Source of the DNA: an uncultured Chloroflexota bacterium
Lineage (GTDB): Bacteria > Chloroflexota > Anaerolineae > Anaerolineales > UBA4823
Assembly: GCA_903871905.1 (NCBI GenBank)
Contig: CAIQIV010000508.1
Coordinates: 1-40,760, forward strand
DNA length: 40,760 bases
Direction: 5' to 3'
Part shown: piece after piece, positions 24,059 through 31,890 of the stretch
Position numbering within the stretch: position 1 is the stretch's first letter
How the letters are laid out: each line of letters begins with the position of its first letter
Position numbers and translations under genes: made by a program
Notes under the pieces: generated by a model
Told to the model about the DNA's origin: nothing
Databases searched by the model: none
What the model saw: the letters and a program-made list of their open reading frames with translations, nothing else

Positions 24059-25135
24059 ATGGCCTTCCTTGAGCTCAACAATGTTACAAAATCATTTAGT
24101 GCGAACACCTTTGCGGTGGATAATTTCAATTTGAAGGTAGAGAAGGGCGAGCTGGTGTCCTTCCTGGGCCCCAGCGGGTGTGGAAAAACCACCACCCTGC
24201 GCATGGTGGCGGGTTTTGAAGTGCCCACCTCCGGAACGGTCTTCATGAACGGTGTGGATATCACTTATAAAGCCCCGAACCAGCGGGATGTAGGCATGGT
24301 GTTCCAGGCCTATGCCCTGTTCCCCAACATGACTGTGGGACAGAACATTGGCTTTGGATTGAAAATCGCCAAGCGCCCTGCGGATGAGATCAAGAGCCGG
24401 GTAGATGAGATGCTCAGCCTGATCCACATGCCCGGTTATGGCGATCGCTATCCTTACCAGCTTTCGGGTGGGCAGCAGCAGCGCGTGGCTTTGGCACGCG
24501 CCCTGGCACTGCGTCCGCAGGTGCTGCTGCTGGATGAGCCGCTTTCTGCCCTGGATGCCAAGATCCGCGTCTCGCTGCGCGCTGAAATCCGCTCGATCCA
24601 GCGCCAGCTGGGGATCACTGCCATCTATGTCACCCACGACCAGGAGGAGGCGCTTTCCATCTCGGACCGGGTGGTGGTGATGAACAATGCCCGCATCGAG
24701 CAGGTGGGTACCCCATTTGAGATTTACAATTTCCCACAAACTGAGTTTGTGGCTCAATTTGTGGGGACGCTCAATGCAGCAAAGGTGGAGATTAAAGATG
24801 CTGCAGCAGGCCGCCTGTTGCTGGACGGACAGGAGTTTGAGGCCTCCCAACCTCTGGATGGGTTCAAGAACGGCGACCAGGTGATGATTGCTCTCCGCCC
24901 CGAGCGTTTGAGCTTTGCAGATGGCGAGAAGAAGGCCAACATATTGACCGGCCTGATCGAAAACATCACCTTCCTGGGTTCAATTGTGCGCATCCAGGTT
25001 CGAGCTGGAAAAGCCCTGTTCTACATGGACACCTTTAATAACCCGCACCTGGAACTGCCCAAGATCGGCGACAAAGGCGACTTTACCTTCTCGCGGGACG
25101 CCGTACTGGTTCTCAGCCAGCCTGGCGCATCTTAG
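24059..25135 (+). CDS. ABC transporter ATPase, PotA-like
   Basis: 358 residues. Walker A GPSGCGKTT (37-45), Q-loop VFQAYALFPN (81-90), signature LSGGQQQR (135-142), Walker B LLLDEP (156-161) and switch His193 are all intact. The C-terminal 110 residues form a TOBE-like domain as in PotA, FbpC and CysA ATPases. Energises the two permeases upstream. The operon ends here and is followed by a hairpin at 25156-25189. Confidence 0.93.
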   Translation: MAFLELNNVTKSFSANTFAVDNFNLKVEKGELVSFLGPSGCGKTTTLRMVAGFEVPTSGTVFMNGVDITYKAPNQRDVGMVFQAYALFPNMTVGQNIGFGLKIAKRPADEIKSRVDEMLSLIHMPGYGDRYPYQLSGGQQQRVALARALALRPQVLLLDEPLSALDAKIRVSLRAEIRSIQRQLGITAIYVTHDQEEALSISDRVVVMNNARIEQVGTPFEIYNFPQTEFVAQFVGTLNAAKVEIKDAAAGRLLLDGQEFEASQPLDGFKNGDQVMIALRPERLSFADGEKKANILTGLIENITFLGSIVRIQVRAGKALFYMDTFNNPHLELPKIGDKGDFTFSRDAVLVLSQPGAS

Positions 25136-25155
25136 CATCATTTGATGCATAACCC

Positions 25156-25189
25156 ATACAGCCCACCACTGCGTTGGGGTGGGCTGTAT
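25156..25189 (+). terminator. Hairpin after the ABC operon
   Basis: ATACAGCCCAC (25156-25166) pairs with GTGGGCTGTAT (25179-25189). Only TCATCTC follows, so the T-run is poor. It lies 20 bp after the ATPase stop and 29 bp before the GTG of the phosphate transporter. Confidence 0.55.
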
Positions 25190-25218
25190 TCATCTCAAAG
25201 TATCTTGAGGTCAACGGC

Positions 25219-26208
25219 GTGACGTATGTGCTTCTGATTGTTTTCCTGACCCTGGCGCTGACGTTTGACTTTTTAAACGGCTTTCACGACAGTGCAAATG
25301 TAGTAGCCACGGCAATCGCCTCGCGAGCTATCTCGCCTGCCAAGGCGCTGACCATGAGCGCCCTGGCAAACCTGGTGGGCCCATTCCTTTTCGGCGTGGC
25401 GGTGGCCACGACCATTGGCGATGAGGTGGTCTCCTCCGAGGCCATGACCGTGGCGGTGGCAATGGCAGCCCTGGTATCTGCCATTGTCTGGAATATTTTG
25501 ACCTGGTATTATGGCATTCCATCCTCCTCCTCCCACGCACTGATCGGCGGCTTTATTGGGGCAGCCATCGCCGGCTATGGGCTGGATGCAGTGCGCGTGG
25601 AGGGGATGGAAAAGGTGCTGATCGGCCTGTTTATCTCACCCATCCTGGGCTACCTGGTCGGCTGGCTGATCATGCGCACTGTTCTGGTGATTGGCAGGCA
25701 TTTACCTCACTCGGCGAACCAGTTTTTCATGAAATCGCAGTGGGCGACCAGCCTGCTGCTTGGATTGAGCCACGGTTCGAATGATGCCCAAAAGACTATG
25801 GGCATTATTGCCATGGGGTTGGTGGCTTTTGGCATAATCGATACCTTTTATGTGCCCTCCTGGGTGATCTTCCTCAGCGCAGGGGCGATCTCGCTGGGCA
25901 CAGCCTTTGGCGGGTGGCGCCTGATCCGTACCATGGGGGCGGGTTTTTACCGCATCCGCAGCATCCATGCCTTTTCCTCGCAGACAGGCAGCGGCCTGGT
26001 GATCCTGGGGTCGGCCTTCCTGGGGCTGCCAGTCAGCACCACCCAGGTGATCAGCGCCACCATCGTCGGAGCGGGCGCGGCGGAGCGCCTGCAAAAGGTG
26101 CGCTGGGGCGTGGCCTGGAATATTGTGCTTGCCTGGGTAATTACCATCCCTTTTACCTGTTTGTTAGGCGCACTGGTCTACCTGCTTTTGCGCCTCGTAA
26201 TTCATTAG
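25219..26208 (+). CDS. PiT-family inorganic phosphate transporter, copy 1
   Basis: 329 residues from GTG 25219, supported by GAGGT 8 nt upstream; an upstream in-frame ATG at 25174 lies inside the preceding hairpin and is rejected. The duplicated PiT signature is clear: FLNGFHDSANVVATAIASRA near the N-terminus and GLSHGSNDAQKTMGIIAMGL in the second half, plus PVSTTQVISATIVGAGAAER. Cation-coupled low-affinity phosphate (or metal-phosphate) uptake. Thirteen bp later comes a DUF47 gene, the usual partner, and then a second PiT gene. Confidence 0.93.
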   Translation: MTYVLLIVFLTLALTFDFLNGFHDSANVVATAIASRAISPAKALTMSALANLVGPFLFGVAVATTIGDEVVSSEAMTVAVAMAALVSAIVWNILTWYYGIPSSSSHALIGGFIGAAIAGYGLDAVRVEGMEKVLIGLFISPILGYLVGWLIMRTVLVIGRHLPHSANQFFMKSQWATSLLLGLSHGSNDAQKTMGIIAMGLVAFGIIDTFYVPSWVIFLSAGAISLGTAFGGWRLIRTMGAGFYRIRSIHAFSSQTGSGLVILGSAFLGLPVSTTQVISATIVGAGAAERLQKVRWGVAWNIVLAWVITIPFTCLLGALVYLLLRLVIH

Positions 26209-26221
26209 GAGAAAACGAAGT

Positions 26222-26914
26222 ATGACCAATACCACAACTGTTCCCCCCGAACCGACGCCGGTTCCGGAGCCCAAAGAGTCCCGGTTCAGCCTGCGCCGCC
26301 TGTTCAAGCGGCGTCCCAACCGCTTTGTCGAGCTGCTGGTCCAGCAGGCGCAGTTGACCATGGAGGGGATGGAAGCGCTGAACGCCTATTTTGAAAAACC
26401 CAGCAAGAAACGGGCGGATGCGGTCAACCATGCAGAAGAAGCGGCGGATGAGATCCGGCGCATCCTGATCGATGAGCTCAACCGCACCTTTGTCACCCCC
26501 ATTGACCGGGAAGACATCCATGCCCTGTCGCGGGCCATTGATGATATGCTGGATTATGCCTATACCACCGTGGTGGAAATGACGGTGCTTGAAGTGGAGC
26601 CGACGGAGACGATGCGGGAGATCGGTGCGCTGATGGCCAAGGCAGCCAAGGAGCTGTACCTGGGCACTCAGCGCCTGGAGGACCATGTCGGCGTTGTCCA
26701 GAACCACGTGGTGCGCGTTAAGCAGATCGAAAACCAGGTAGAAAACCTGTACCGCCTGGCGCTGCGCGACCTGTTCCAGACCAGCAAGGATACCCAGCCC
26801 AACATTATTTACATCTTGAAAATGCGCGAGACGCTGCGCCACTTGAGCAATGCCGCCGATCGCGGCGACGAGGCTGCCAACATCCTTTCGGATATTGTAG
26901 TCAAGACTGGTTAG
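26222..26914 (+). CDS. DUF47 (PhoU-like) protein
   Basis: 230 residues. A proline-rich N-terminal tail (residues 8-20) is followed by an all-helical PhoU-like domain with repeated acidic/His segments such as NHAEEAADEIRRILIDELN and REDIHALSRAIDDMLDYAY, which in the family bind metal clusters. DUF47 proteins are typically encoded beside PiT transporters and are thought to modulate them. The ATG at 26222 follows AGGAG by about 10 nt. Sandwiched between two PiT genes. Confidence 0.9.
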   Translation: MTNTTTVPPEPTPVPEPKESRFSLRRLFKRRPNRFVELLVQQAQLTMEGMEALNAYFEKPSKKRADAVNHAEEAADEIRRILIDELNRTFVTPIDREDIHALSRAIDDMLDYAYTTVVEMTVLEVEPTETMREIGALMAKAAKELYLGTQRLEDHVGVVQNHVVRVKQIENQVENLYRLALRDLFQTSKDTQPNIIYILKMRETLRHLSNAADRGDEAANILSDIVVKTG

Positions 26915-27002
26915 CTCTTCTTTATCGAGAGAAACGCGTTTTTATTGGTTGTGATGACCTGGACCCCGGCCCAGTGTGCCGGAAATAACATGCAAACTTT
27001 CT

Positions 27003-27034
27003 ACCCTCCGGCGTCAGATGCGCCGGAGGGTTTT
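27003..27034 (+). terminator. Intrinsic terminator between DUF47 and the second PiT gene
   Basis: 11-bp perfect stem ACCCTCCGGCG (27003-27013) with CGCCGGAGGGT (27021-27031), 7-nt loop, then TTTT (27031-27034). It ends only 17 bp before the TTG start at 27052, so the second PiT gene is expressed by read-through or from an unseen promoter between 26915 and 27003. Confidence 0.8.
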
Positions 27035-27051
27035 CTACCCGGAGGTATAAA

Positions 27052-28038
27052 TTGACCCTGGCATTGATCATTTTTGTGATAACTGCCCTGGTTTTTGATT
27101 TCTTAAACGGCTTCCATGACAGTGCGAACGTGGTTTCTACGGCTATCGCTTCCCGCGCTGTCCCGCCCACCGCTGCCCTGGTGATCACAGCTTGTGCTGA
27201 GATGATCGGACCGTTTCTGTTTGGCGTGGCGGTAGCTTCCACCGTAGGCAGCGAGGTGGTGCAAAGCGAGGCGATGACCGTATCAGTAGCAATGGCGGCT
27301 TTGCTTTCAGCAATCACCTGGAATTTGCTCACCTGGTGGCTGGGCATCCCTTCCAGCTCTTCGCATGCCCTGATGGGCGGGTTCATGGGGGCGGCAATTA
27401 TGGGCTATGGCCTGGGAGCGATCCGGCTGGAAGGGCTGGTCAAGGTGCTGATCGGGTTGTTTGTTTCACCCTTGATCGGTTTCCTGATGGGCTGGCTGGT
27501 GATGAAGATCTTCCGCTATTTTGGCCAATGGATGTCTCCGAGGGCGAATGTGTGGTTCTTGCGCCCACAATGGGTCACCATGATCACCCTGGGGCTGAGC
27601 CACGGCTCAAATGATGCGCAAAAGACCATGGGGATCCTGACCATGGGATTGGTGGCATTTGGCGTTTTGGATAAATTCGTGGTGCCCACCTGGGTCATGT
27701 TAGCCTGCGCCGCGGCGATTGGCCTGGGTACCTTGAGCGGCGGATGGCGGCTGATCCGGACGATGGGTGGGAAATTCTACCGCATCCGGCCAATGCATGC
27801 CCTGTCATCACAGATCTCGGGAACCCTGGTGATCCTGACCTCTGGCCTGCTGGGCGCCCCGGTTAGCACAACCCAGGTGATCAGCTCTACCATTGTCGGT
27901 GCAGGTTCTGCCGAGCGGGTTCAGAAGGTGCGCTGGGGTGTGGCAGGACATATCCTGCTCACCTGGGGCCTGACCATCCCCGTTACGGGCGTGTGGGGCG
28001 GGCTGGTGTATTGGGTGGTCAACTGGCTGGTCGGTTAG
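27052..28038 (+). CDS. PiT-family inorganic phosphate transporter, copy 2
   Basis: 328 residues from TTG 27052, with GGAGG 6 nt upstream. Same signatures as copy 1: FLNGFHDSANVVSTAIASRA, GLSHGSNDAQKTMGILTMGL and PVSTTQVISSTIVGAGSAER, so a clear tandem paralogue. The two differ mainly in loop residues. It ends 4 bp before the stop of the convergent EamA gene. Confidence 0.93.
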   Translation: MTLALIIFVITALVFDFLNGFHDSANVVSTAIASRAVPPTAALVITACAEMIGPFLFGVAVASTVGSEVVQSEAMTVSVAMAALLSAITWNLLTWWLGIPSSSSHALMGGFMGAAIMGYGLGAIRLEGLVKVLIGLFVSPLIGFLMGWLVMKIFRYFGQWMSPRANVWFLRPQWVTMITLGLSHGSNDAQKTMGILTMGLVAFGVLDKFVVPTWVMLACAAAIGLGTLSGGWRLIRTMGGKFYRIRPMHALSSQISGTLVILTSGLLGAPVSTTQVISSTIVGAGSAERVQKVRWGVAGHILLTWGLTIPVTGVWGGLVYWVVNWLVG

Positions 28039-28042
28039 CAGC

Positions 28043-28918
28043 TCAACGTCCCCAACCTGCGATCAGGACCAGGCCGGCGGTAATCATCGAAGCGCCTGTC
28101 AGGCGGATGACAATGCCTTCTTCCTTGTAGAGGTAAAATGCCATGACCGAGCCAATGACGATGCTGAACTGGCGGAAGGCGATGATATAGCTGGCATAAG
28201 GGCTGAGCTGATATGCCCAGAGCACCAGCCAGTAAGCGGCAAAACTCAGCCCAGCTGCAACGGCAGCCAGTTTCCAACCTGTATAATGGTTAGCGTCCTG
28301 GCGTTTTGTCCGGCTGAGGAAAAAGACATAGGGTAAGTATGAAACAGCAAAATAAAAATAGCCATAGCGCGCCGCGGTTGCCGCGCTCTGCTGGACTGTT
28401 TCGGCAGCAATCTTGTCTAACATGGTGTAACCCACCGTCCCACAGGCTGCCAGCAGCATCCAGATCGTGCCGCGCTGGATGTAATTCTTGTAGGAAATGC
28501 CGCTGAAGGATTTCTGCGGAACGAGGGTGCAGCCAAAGGCGACCAGCAGGATGCCGACCCAGCCAATGGGCGTCAACAGGCGGCCGCGGGCCGCGTCGAT
28601 CATCGCCACAAAAACCACGGGCAGGGCGCGGGCAACCGGGTATACCACGGTGAAATCAGACGATTCAAAGGCCTGCGCCAGCGAGAACATGTATAATGCA
28701 GCACATAACCCGGAGCCCATGACGCACATCCAGGCCGTTGGGGTGAGCGAATGGGCAAATATTTCGCTGCCAACCGCGGGTATCAATCCCACCAACGCCA
28801 TGGTGAGCAGCATTTTGTTGTAAAATTCGCCTTCAGAATGGCTGTAGCGCGCCAGCAGGTTCCATCCCGCGTGCATGAAGGTTGAAATCAGGATGATCAG
28901 GATGACAAAAAAACTCAT
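28043..28918 (-). CDS. EamA/DMT-superfamily transporter
   Basis: 291 residues with about ten hydrophobic segments in two five-helix halves. The first half ends with FTVVYPVARALPVVFVAM and the second with SPYASYIIAFRQFSIVIGSVMAFYLYKEE, the typical DMT/EamA hallmarks. Probably an exporter or importer of a small metabolite in the cytoplasmic membrane; substrate unknown. No strong ribosome site precedes ATG 28918. Convergent with the second PiT gene and divergent from the YfcE-like gene. Confidence 0.85.
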   Translation of the reverse strand: MSFFVILIILISTFMHAGWNLLARYSHSEGEFYNKMLLTMALVGLIPAVGSEIFAHSLTPTAWMCVMGSGLCAALYMFSLAQAFESSDFTVVYPVARALPVVFVAMIDAARGRLLTPIGWVGILLVAFGCTLVPQKSFSGISYKNYIQRGTIWMLLAACGTVGYTMLDKIAAETVQQSAATAARYGYFYFAVSYLPYVFFLSRTKRQDANHYTGWKLAAVAAGLSFAAYWLVLWAYQLSPYASYIIAFRQFSIVIGSVMAFYLYKEEGIVIRLTGASMITAGLVLIAGWGR

Positions 28919-28971
28919 AAGGCTTGAATATCTTTCGCTGGTAGCTGTCTGTTTTATTTTGGAGAGGTCGA

Positions 28972-29028
28972 ATGCTCCCTATCGTTCCCGGAGCATAGCC
29001 CATGGGCTTAATGTTAATGATTATTAAC
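28972..29028. promoter_or_regulatory. Two palindromes in a divergent intergenic region
   Basis: ATGCTCC (28972-28978) is mirrored by GGAGCAT (28990-28996), and GTTAAT-GATT-ATTAAC (29013-29028) is a perfect 16-bp dyad. They lie between the divergent EamA and phosphoesterase genes and could be operators. No consensus promoter is convincing here. Confidence 0.35.
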
Positions 29029-29077
29029 AGATTCTACCCCAAAAGAGAGTTTCCCGACAGAGAAACCGGGAGACGGC

Positions 29078-29632
29078 TTGAATAAGATAACCCTGGGTGT
29101 CCTGGCAGACACGCACATCCCGGACCGGGCGCGCCGCATGGACCGGCGCATCCTGCCTATCTTTGAACAGGCCCGGGTGCAGGCGATCCTGCATGCCGGC
29201 GATGTGATCATTCCGGACATCCTGGCCGCGCTGCAGGAAGTTGCGCCGGTACACGCCGTGCGCGGCAACCGGGATTACTGGATGCTGCGCCATCTGCCAG
29301 ACCATCTGCGCCTGAATTTTAATGGGACGGACCTGGTGTTGACCCACGGTCATGGTCCACTGCTCAAGTACTTTCAAGACCGCATTTACTACATTTTGAA
29401 CGGTTATGAGCTCGATCGTTGGGAGCCTTATTTACGCCGCCTCTTCCCCCAGGCGCGGGTGATCGTCTTTGGTCATCTCCACCGACCAATCAATCATTGG
29501 GTTGGCGGGCAGATGATCTTTAATCCCGGTTCCCCTCATTTCCCAGAAGGTGAGGCTGCGGTTGGAACGATCGGGCTGCTGCACCTGGACAGTACAGGAG
29601 AAGTATGGGGTGAAATTATCCCGTTGGATTGA
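29078..29632 (+). CDS. YfcE-like metallophosphoesterase
   Basis: 184 residues from TTG 29078, with a GGGAG site about 7 nt upstream. Compact YfcE/MJ0936-type phosphodiesterase: LADTHIPD, LHAGDVI, VRGNRDYW, LTHGHG and FGHLHRP provide all metal ligands. Acts on phosphodiester model substrates in characterised homologues; the physiological substrate is unclear. It is not closely similar to the two larger phosphoesterases of the amine cluster. Confidence 0.88.
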   Translation: MNKITLGVLADTHIPDRARRMDRRILPIFEQARVQAILHAGDVIIPDILAALQEVAPVHAVRGNRDYWMLRHLPDHLRLNFNGTDLVLTHGHGPLLKYFQDRIYYILNGYELDRWEPYLRRLFPQARVIVFGHLHRPINHWVGGQMIFNPGSPHFPEGEAAVGTIGLLHLDSTGEVWGEIIPLD

Positions 29633-29662
29633 AAAAAGTTTCCCTACAGCGCCACTTAAGGG

Positions 29663-29703
29663 TATACTAATCATCGTATTTCTCTCATAGGAGGCCTGAT
29701 CGG
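29663..29703 (+). promoter_or_regulatory. Possible -10 element and GTG start context of the 29703 operon
   Basis: TATACT at 29663-29668 with only a weak -35 (TTCCCT, 29640-29645, 17-bp spacing). AGGAGG at about 29690-29695 lies 8 nt before the GTG at 29703 and fixes that start. Confidence 0.4.
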
Positions 29704-30608
29704 TGAAGCGTGCGATAAGCATCAGTATTGGTTCGTCTCAACGCGACAAACAGGTGGAGATCGATCTGTTGGGTGAGAAAGTGTTAATTGAGCGCCGGGG
29801 AACAGATGGGGATATGGAGAAGGCGGCTCGGTTGTACCAGGAATTGGATGGAAAGGTTGATGCCTTTGGCGTTGGGGGCACGGATCTTGGTGTGCTGGTG
29901 GATGATCGCTGGTATCCACTGCATTCGGTCCAATCGTTGATCAGATATGTTCAGAAAACCCCGGTAGTGGATGGTGAAGGCTTCAAGAATACCATCGAGA
30001 AACGCGTGGCGGGTTTCATCGACCGCCAAATTGGCGACTATGTCCGGCTGAAGGGCCGCAAGGTGTTTATCACCGTGGGGGTAGACCGTTGGAGCATGGG
30101 AAAATCCTTCGTGGATTCGGGGTATGAGTACGTTTTTGGCGACCTGATGTTTGCCTTGAACCTGCCTTTTGCCATCCGACGGGTGAGCATGATTAAGCTC
30201 CTGGCGGCGGTCCTGATGCCGGTGGTAGGCCGGCTGCCATTCGAGTGGGTCTATCCTACCGGTCACGAACAGGAAAAGCGCAGCCCAAAATGGGAGAAAT
30301 ATTACCAGTGGGCCACGGTGATTGCCGGCGACTGCCACTATGTTAAACGCCATATGCCCGACCAGATGCAAGGCAAGGTTATAGCGACCAACACCACCAC
30401 GCCGGCAGATGTGGACTTCTTTCGCCAGATCGGGGTCAAATACCTGGTCACTTCGACACCGGTGCTGGACGGTCGCTCATTCGGGACAAATATGATGGAA
30501 GCAGCTTTAATCGCCGCATCGGGAAAGGGCAGGCGGCTGAGCCATGCAGAAATCAGCCAGATGTTGGATGAGTTGGGTTTGCAGCCGCAGCTGCAGGAGT
30601 TGAGCTGA
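29703..30608 (+). CDS. Conserved protein of unknown function
   Basis: 301 residues from GTG 29703. It starts KRAISISIGSSQRDKQVEIDLLGE and has GVGGTDLGVLVDDRWYPL (about residues 56-73) and VFITVGVDRWSMGKSF (about 121-136). No signal peptide; one hydrophobic stretch near residues 160-175. From memory, similar proteins carry the database label quinate 5-dehydrogenase, but I see no clear NAD-binding Rossmann motif and do not adopt it. The stop overlaps the next ATG by one base (TGATG), and the following gene overlaps the PAP2 gene by 4 bp, so the three are translationally coupled and probably serve one pathway. Confidence 0.7.
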   Translation: MKRAISISIGSSQRDKQVEIDLLGEKVLIERRGTDGDMEKAARLYQELDGKVDAFGVGGTDLGVLVDDRWYPLHSVQSLIRYVQKTPVVDGEGFKNTIEKRVAGFIDRQIGDYVRLKGRKVFITVGVDRWSMGKSFVDSGYEYVFGDLMFALNLPFAIRRVSMIKLLAAVLMPVVGRLPFEWVYPTGHEQEKRSPKWEKYYQWATVIAGDCHYVKRHMPDQMQGKVIATNTTTPADVDFFRQIGVKYLVTSTPVLDGRSFGTNMMEAALIAASGKGRRLSHAEISQMLDELGLQPQLQELS

Positions 30609-31384
30609 TGGACGCCCTGGTGTTGGCGGGCGGCGCCCCTGGTCCAGGCGGCCTACTCTATGAGTATACCCAGGGGAAGAGCAAGGCAATGCTGGACATG
30701 TGCGGCAGGCCGATGGTGCAGTGGGTGTTAGATGCCCTGGAGGGCTCTGCCATCGTCGACCGTGTTGTGGTAATCGGCCTTTCCCCTTCAGAAGGGCTGC
30801 AGTCGTCCAAGATCCGGGCGTATTTGCCTGGGGAGGGCAGCATGATCCAGAATGTGCGCCTGGGGATCAAACAGGTCCTCGAACTCAACCCACAGGCGCG
30901 TCATATGTTGGTGGTGTCCAGTGATATTCCTGCCATCACCCCTGTGATGGTTGACTGGATGGTGACCACGTGCATGCAAACGGACGATGACCTGTATTAC
31001 AATGTCATTCAACGCCAGGTCATGGAGAAACGTTACCCCAACTCGCGGCGCACGTATTTACGGGTCAAAGATGTGGAGGTATGCGGGGGAGATATGTCAG
31101 TGATCAGCACGCAGATCAGCACAGAGAAAGACAGCGTATTTGAGCGCCTGTCTGCCACGCGCAAGAATGTGCTGCAGCAGGCGGCAATTATCGGCTGGGG
31201 CACTTTATTCAAGGTGCTGCTGCGCCGCATCACCCTGCAGGAGGCAGTTCAGGCGGTATGCAAACGGGTGGGGCTCAAAGGTAGGGCGATTCTGTGCCCG
31301 TATGCTGAAGTGGGCATGGATGTGGATAAGCCTTTTCAACTGGAGATGATGCGCCAGGACCTTATCAAAAGAGTGCTTGAATGA
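30608..31384 (+). CDS. MobA-like nucleotidyltransferase
   Basis: 258 residues. LVLAGGAPGPGG at the N-terminus, GKSKAMLDMCGRPMVQWVLDAL (the KxLxxxxGxPm motif) and VVSSDIPAIT (metal-binding Asp) place it in the NTP-transferase/MobA-like family, which couples an NTP to a sugar phosphate or alcohol phosphate. The long insert between GGAP and the KAML motif is unlike MobA itself. Coupled to the unknown gene upstream (TGATG) and to PAP2 downstream (ATGA). A head-group or sugar-nucleotide activation role is likely. Confidence 0.8.
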   Translation: MDALVLAGGAPGPGGLLYEYTQGKSKAMLDMCGRPMVQWVLDALEGSAIVDRVVVIGLSPSEGLQSSKIRAYLPGEGSMIQNVRLGIKQVLELNPQARHMLVVSSDIPAITPVMVDWMVTTCMQTDDDLYYNVIQRQVMEKRYPNSRRTYLRVKDVEVCGGDMSVISTQISTEKDSVFERLSATRKNVLQQAAIIGWGTLFKVLLRRITLQEAVQAVCKRVGLKGRAILCPYAEVGMDVDKPFQLEMMRQDLIKRVLE

Positions 31385-31890
31385 CCCTGGTGGAATGGAT
31401 GGAAATCGATGGGCGCCTGTCACAGCGCATGCGCCTGGCTGAGGACTCTCCGTTGGTGCGCGTCGCGGCGGTATTCCTGGCGCATTCCGGGGATTCATGG
31501 TTCTGGCTGCTTGGGCTGGGGGTAGTGTGGCTGGTGGGCCCCGCCAGCCTGCGCGGCCTGGTCCAGGGCATGGCAGTTGGGATCCTGATCACTGCTGTAC
31601 TGGTCATGGCAATCAAGTTTACCATCCGCCGCCAGCGGCCGGCAGGGGAGTGGGGCCAGGTGTATCGCAAAACCGACCCGCACTCCTTCCCTTCTGGGCA
31701 TGCAGCGCGGGCTGTCATGCTGGCGGTGCTGGTCCTGGGGCAAGGCTATATACCGGCTGGTCTGGCGCTGATGATCTGGGCGCCGCTGGTTGGTCTGGCG
31801 CGCATTGCCCTGGGTGTCCACTACCTATCGGACGTCCTGGCAGGCTGGACCTTTGGCGCTTTGATGGGTATGCTGCTGCTGGTCTATTGA
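31381..31890 (+). CDS. PAP2-family membrane phosphatase
   Basis: 169 residues with about four hydrophobic segments. The three phosphatase motifs are intact: Lys79-x6-Arg86-Pro87, PSGH (104-107) and Arg141-x5-His147-x3-Asp151. Such enzymes dephosphorylate lipid phosphates or phosphorylated head-group intermediates at the membrane. Start overlaps the previous stop (ATGA). Its last codons overlap the convergent isomerase gene by 7 bp. Confidence 0.88.
   Translation: MTLVEWMEIDGRLSQRMRLAEDSPLVRVAAVFLAHSGDSWFWLLGLGVVWLVGPASLRGLVQGMAVGILITAVLVMAIKFTIRRQRPAGEWGQVYRKTDPHSFPSGHAARAVMLAVLVLGQGYIPAGLALMIWAPLVGLARIALGVHYLSDVLAGWTFGALMGMLLLVY

Noticed and set aside
29703-30608. Assignment as quinate 5-dehydrogenase
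   Set aside because: The label comes only from memory of database names. I see no clear nucleotide-binding motif or quinate/shikimate context.
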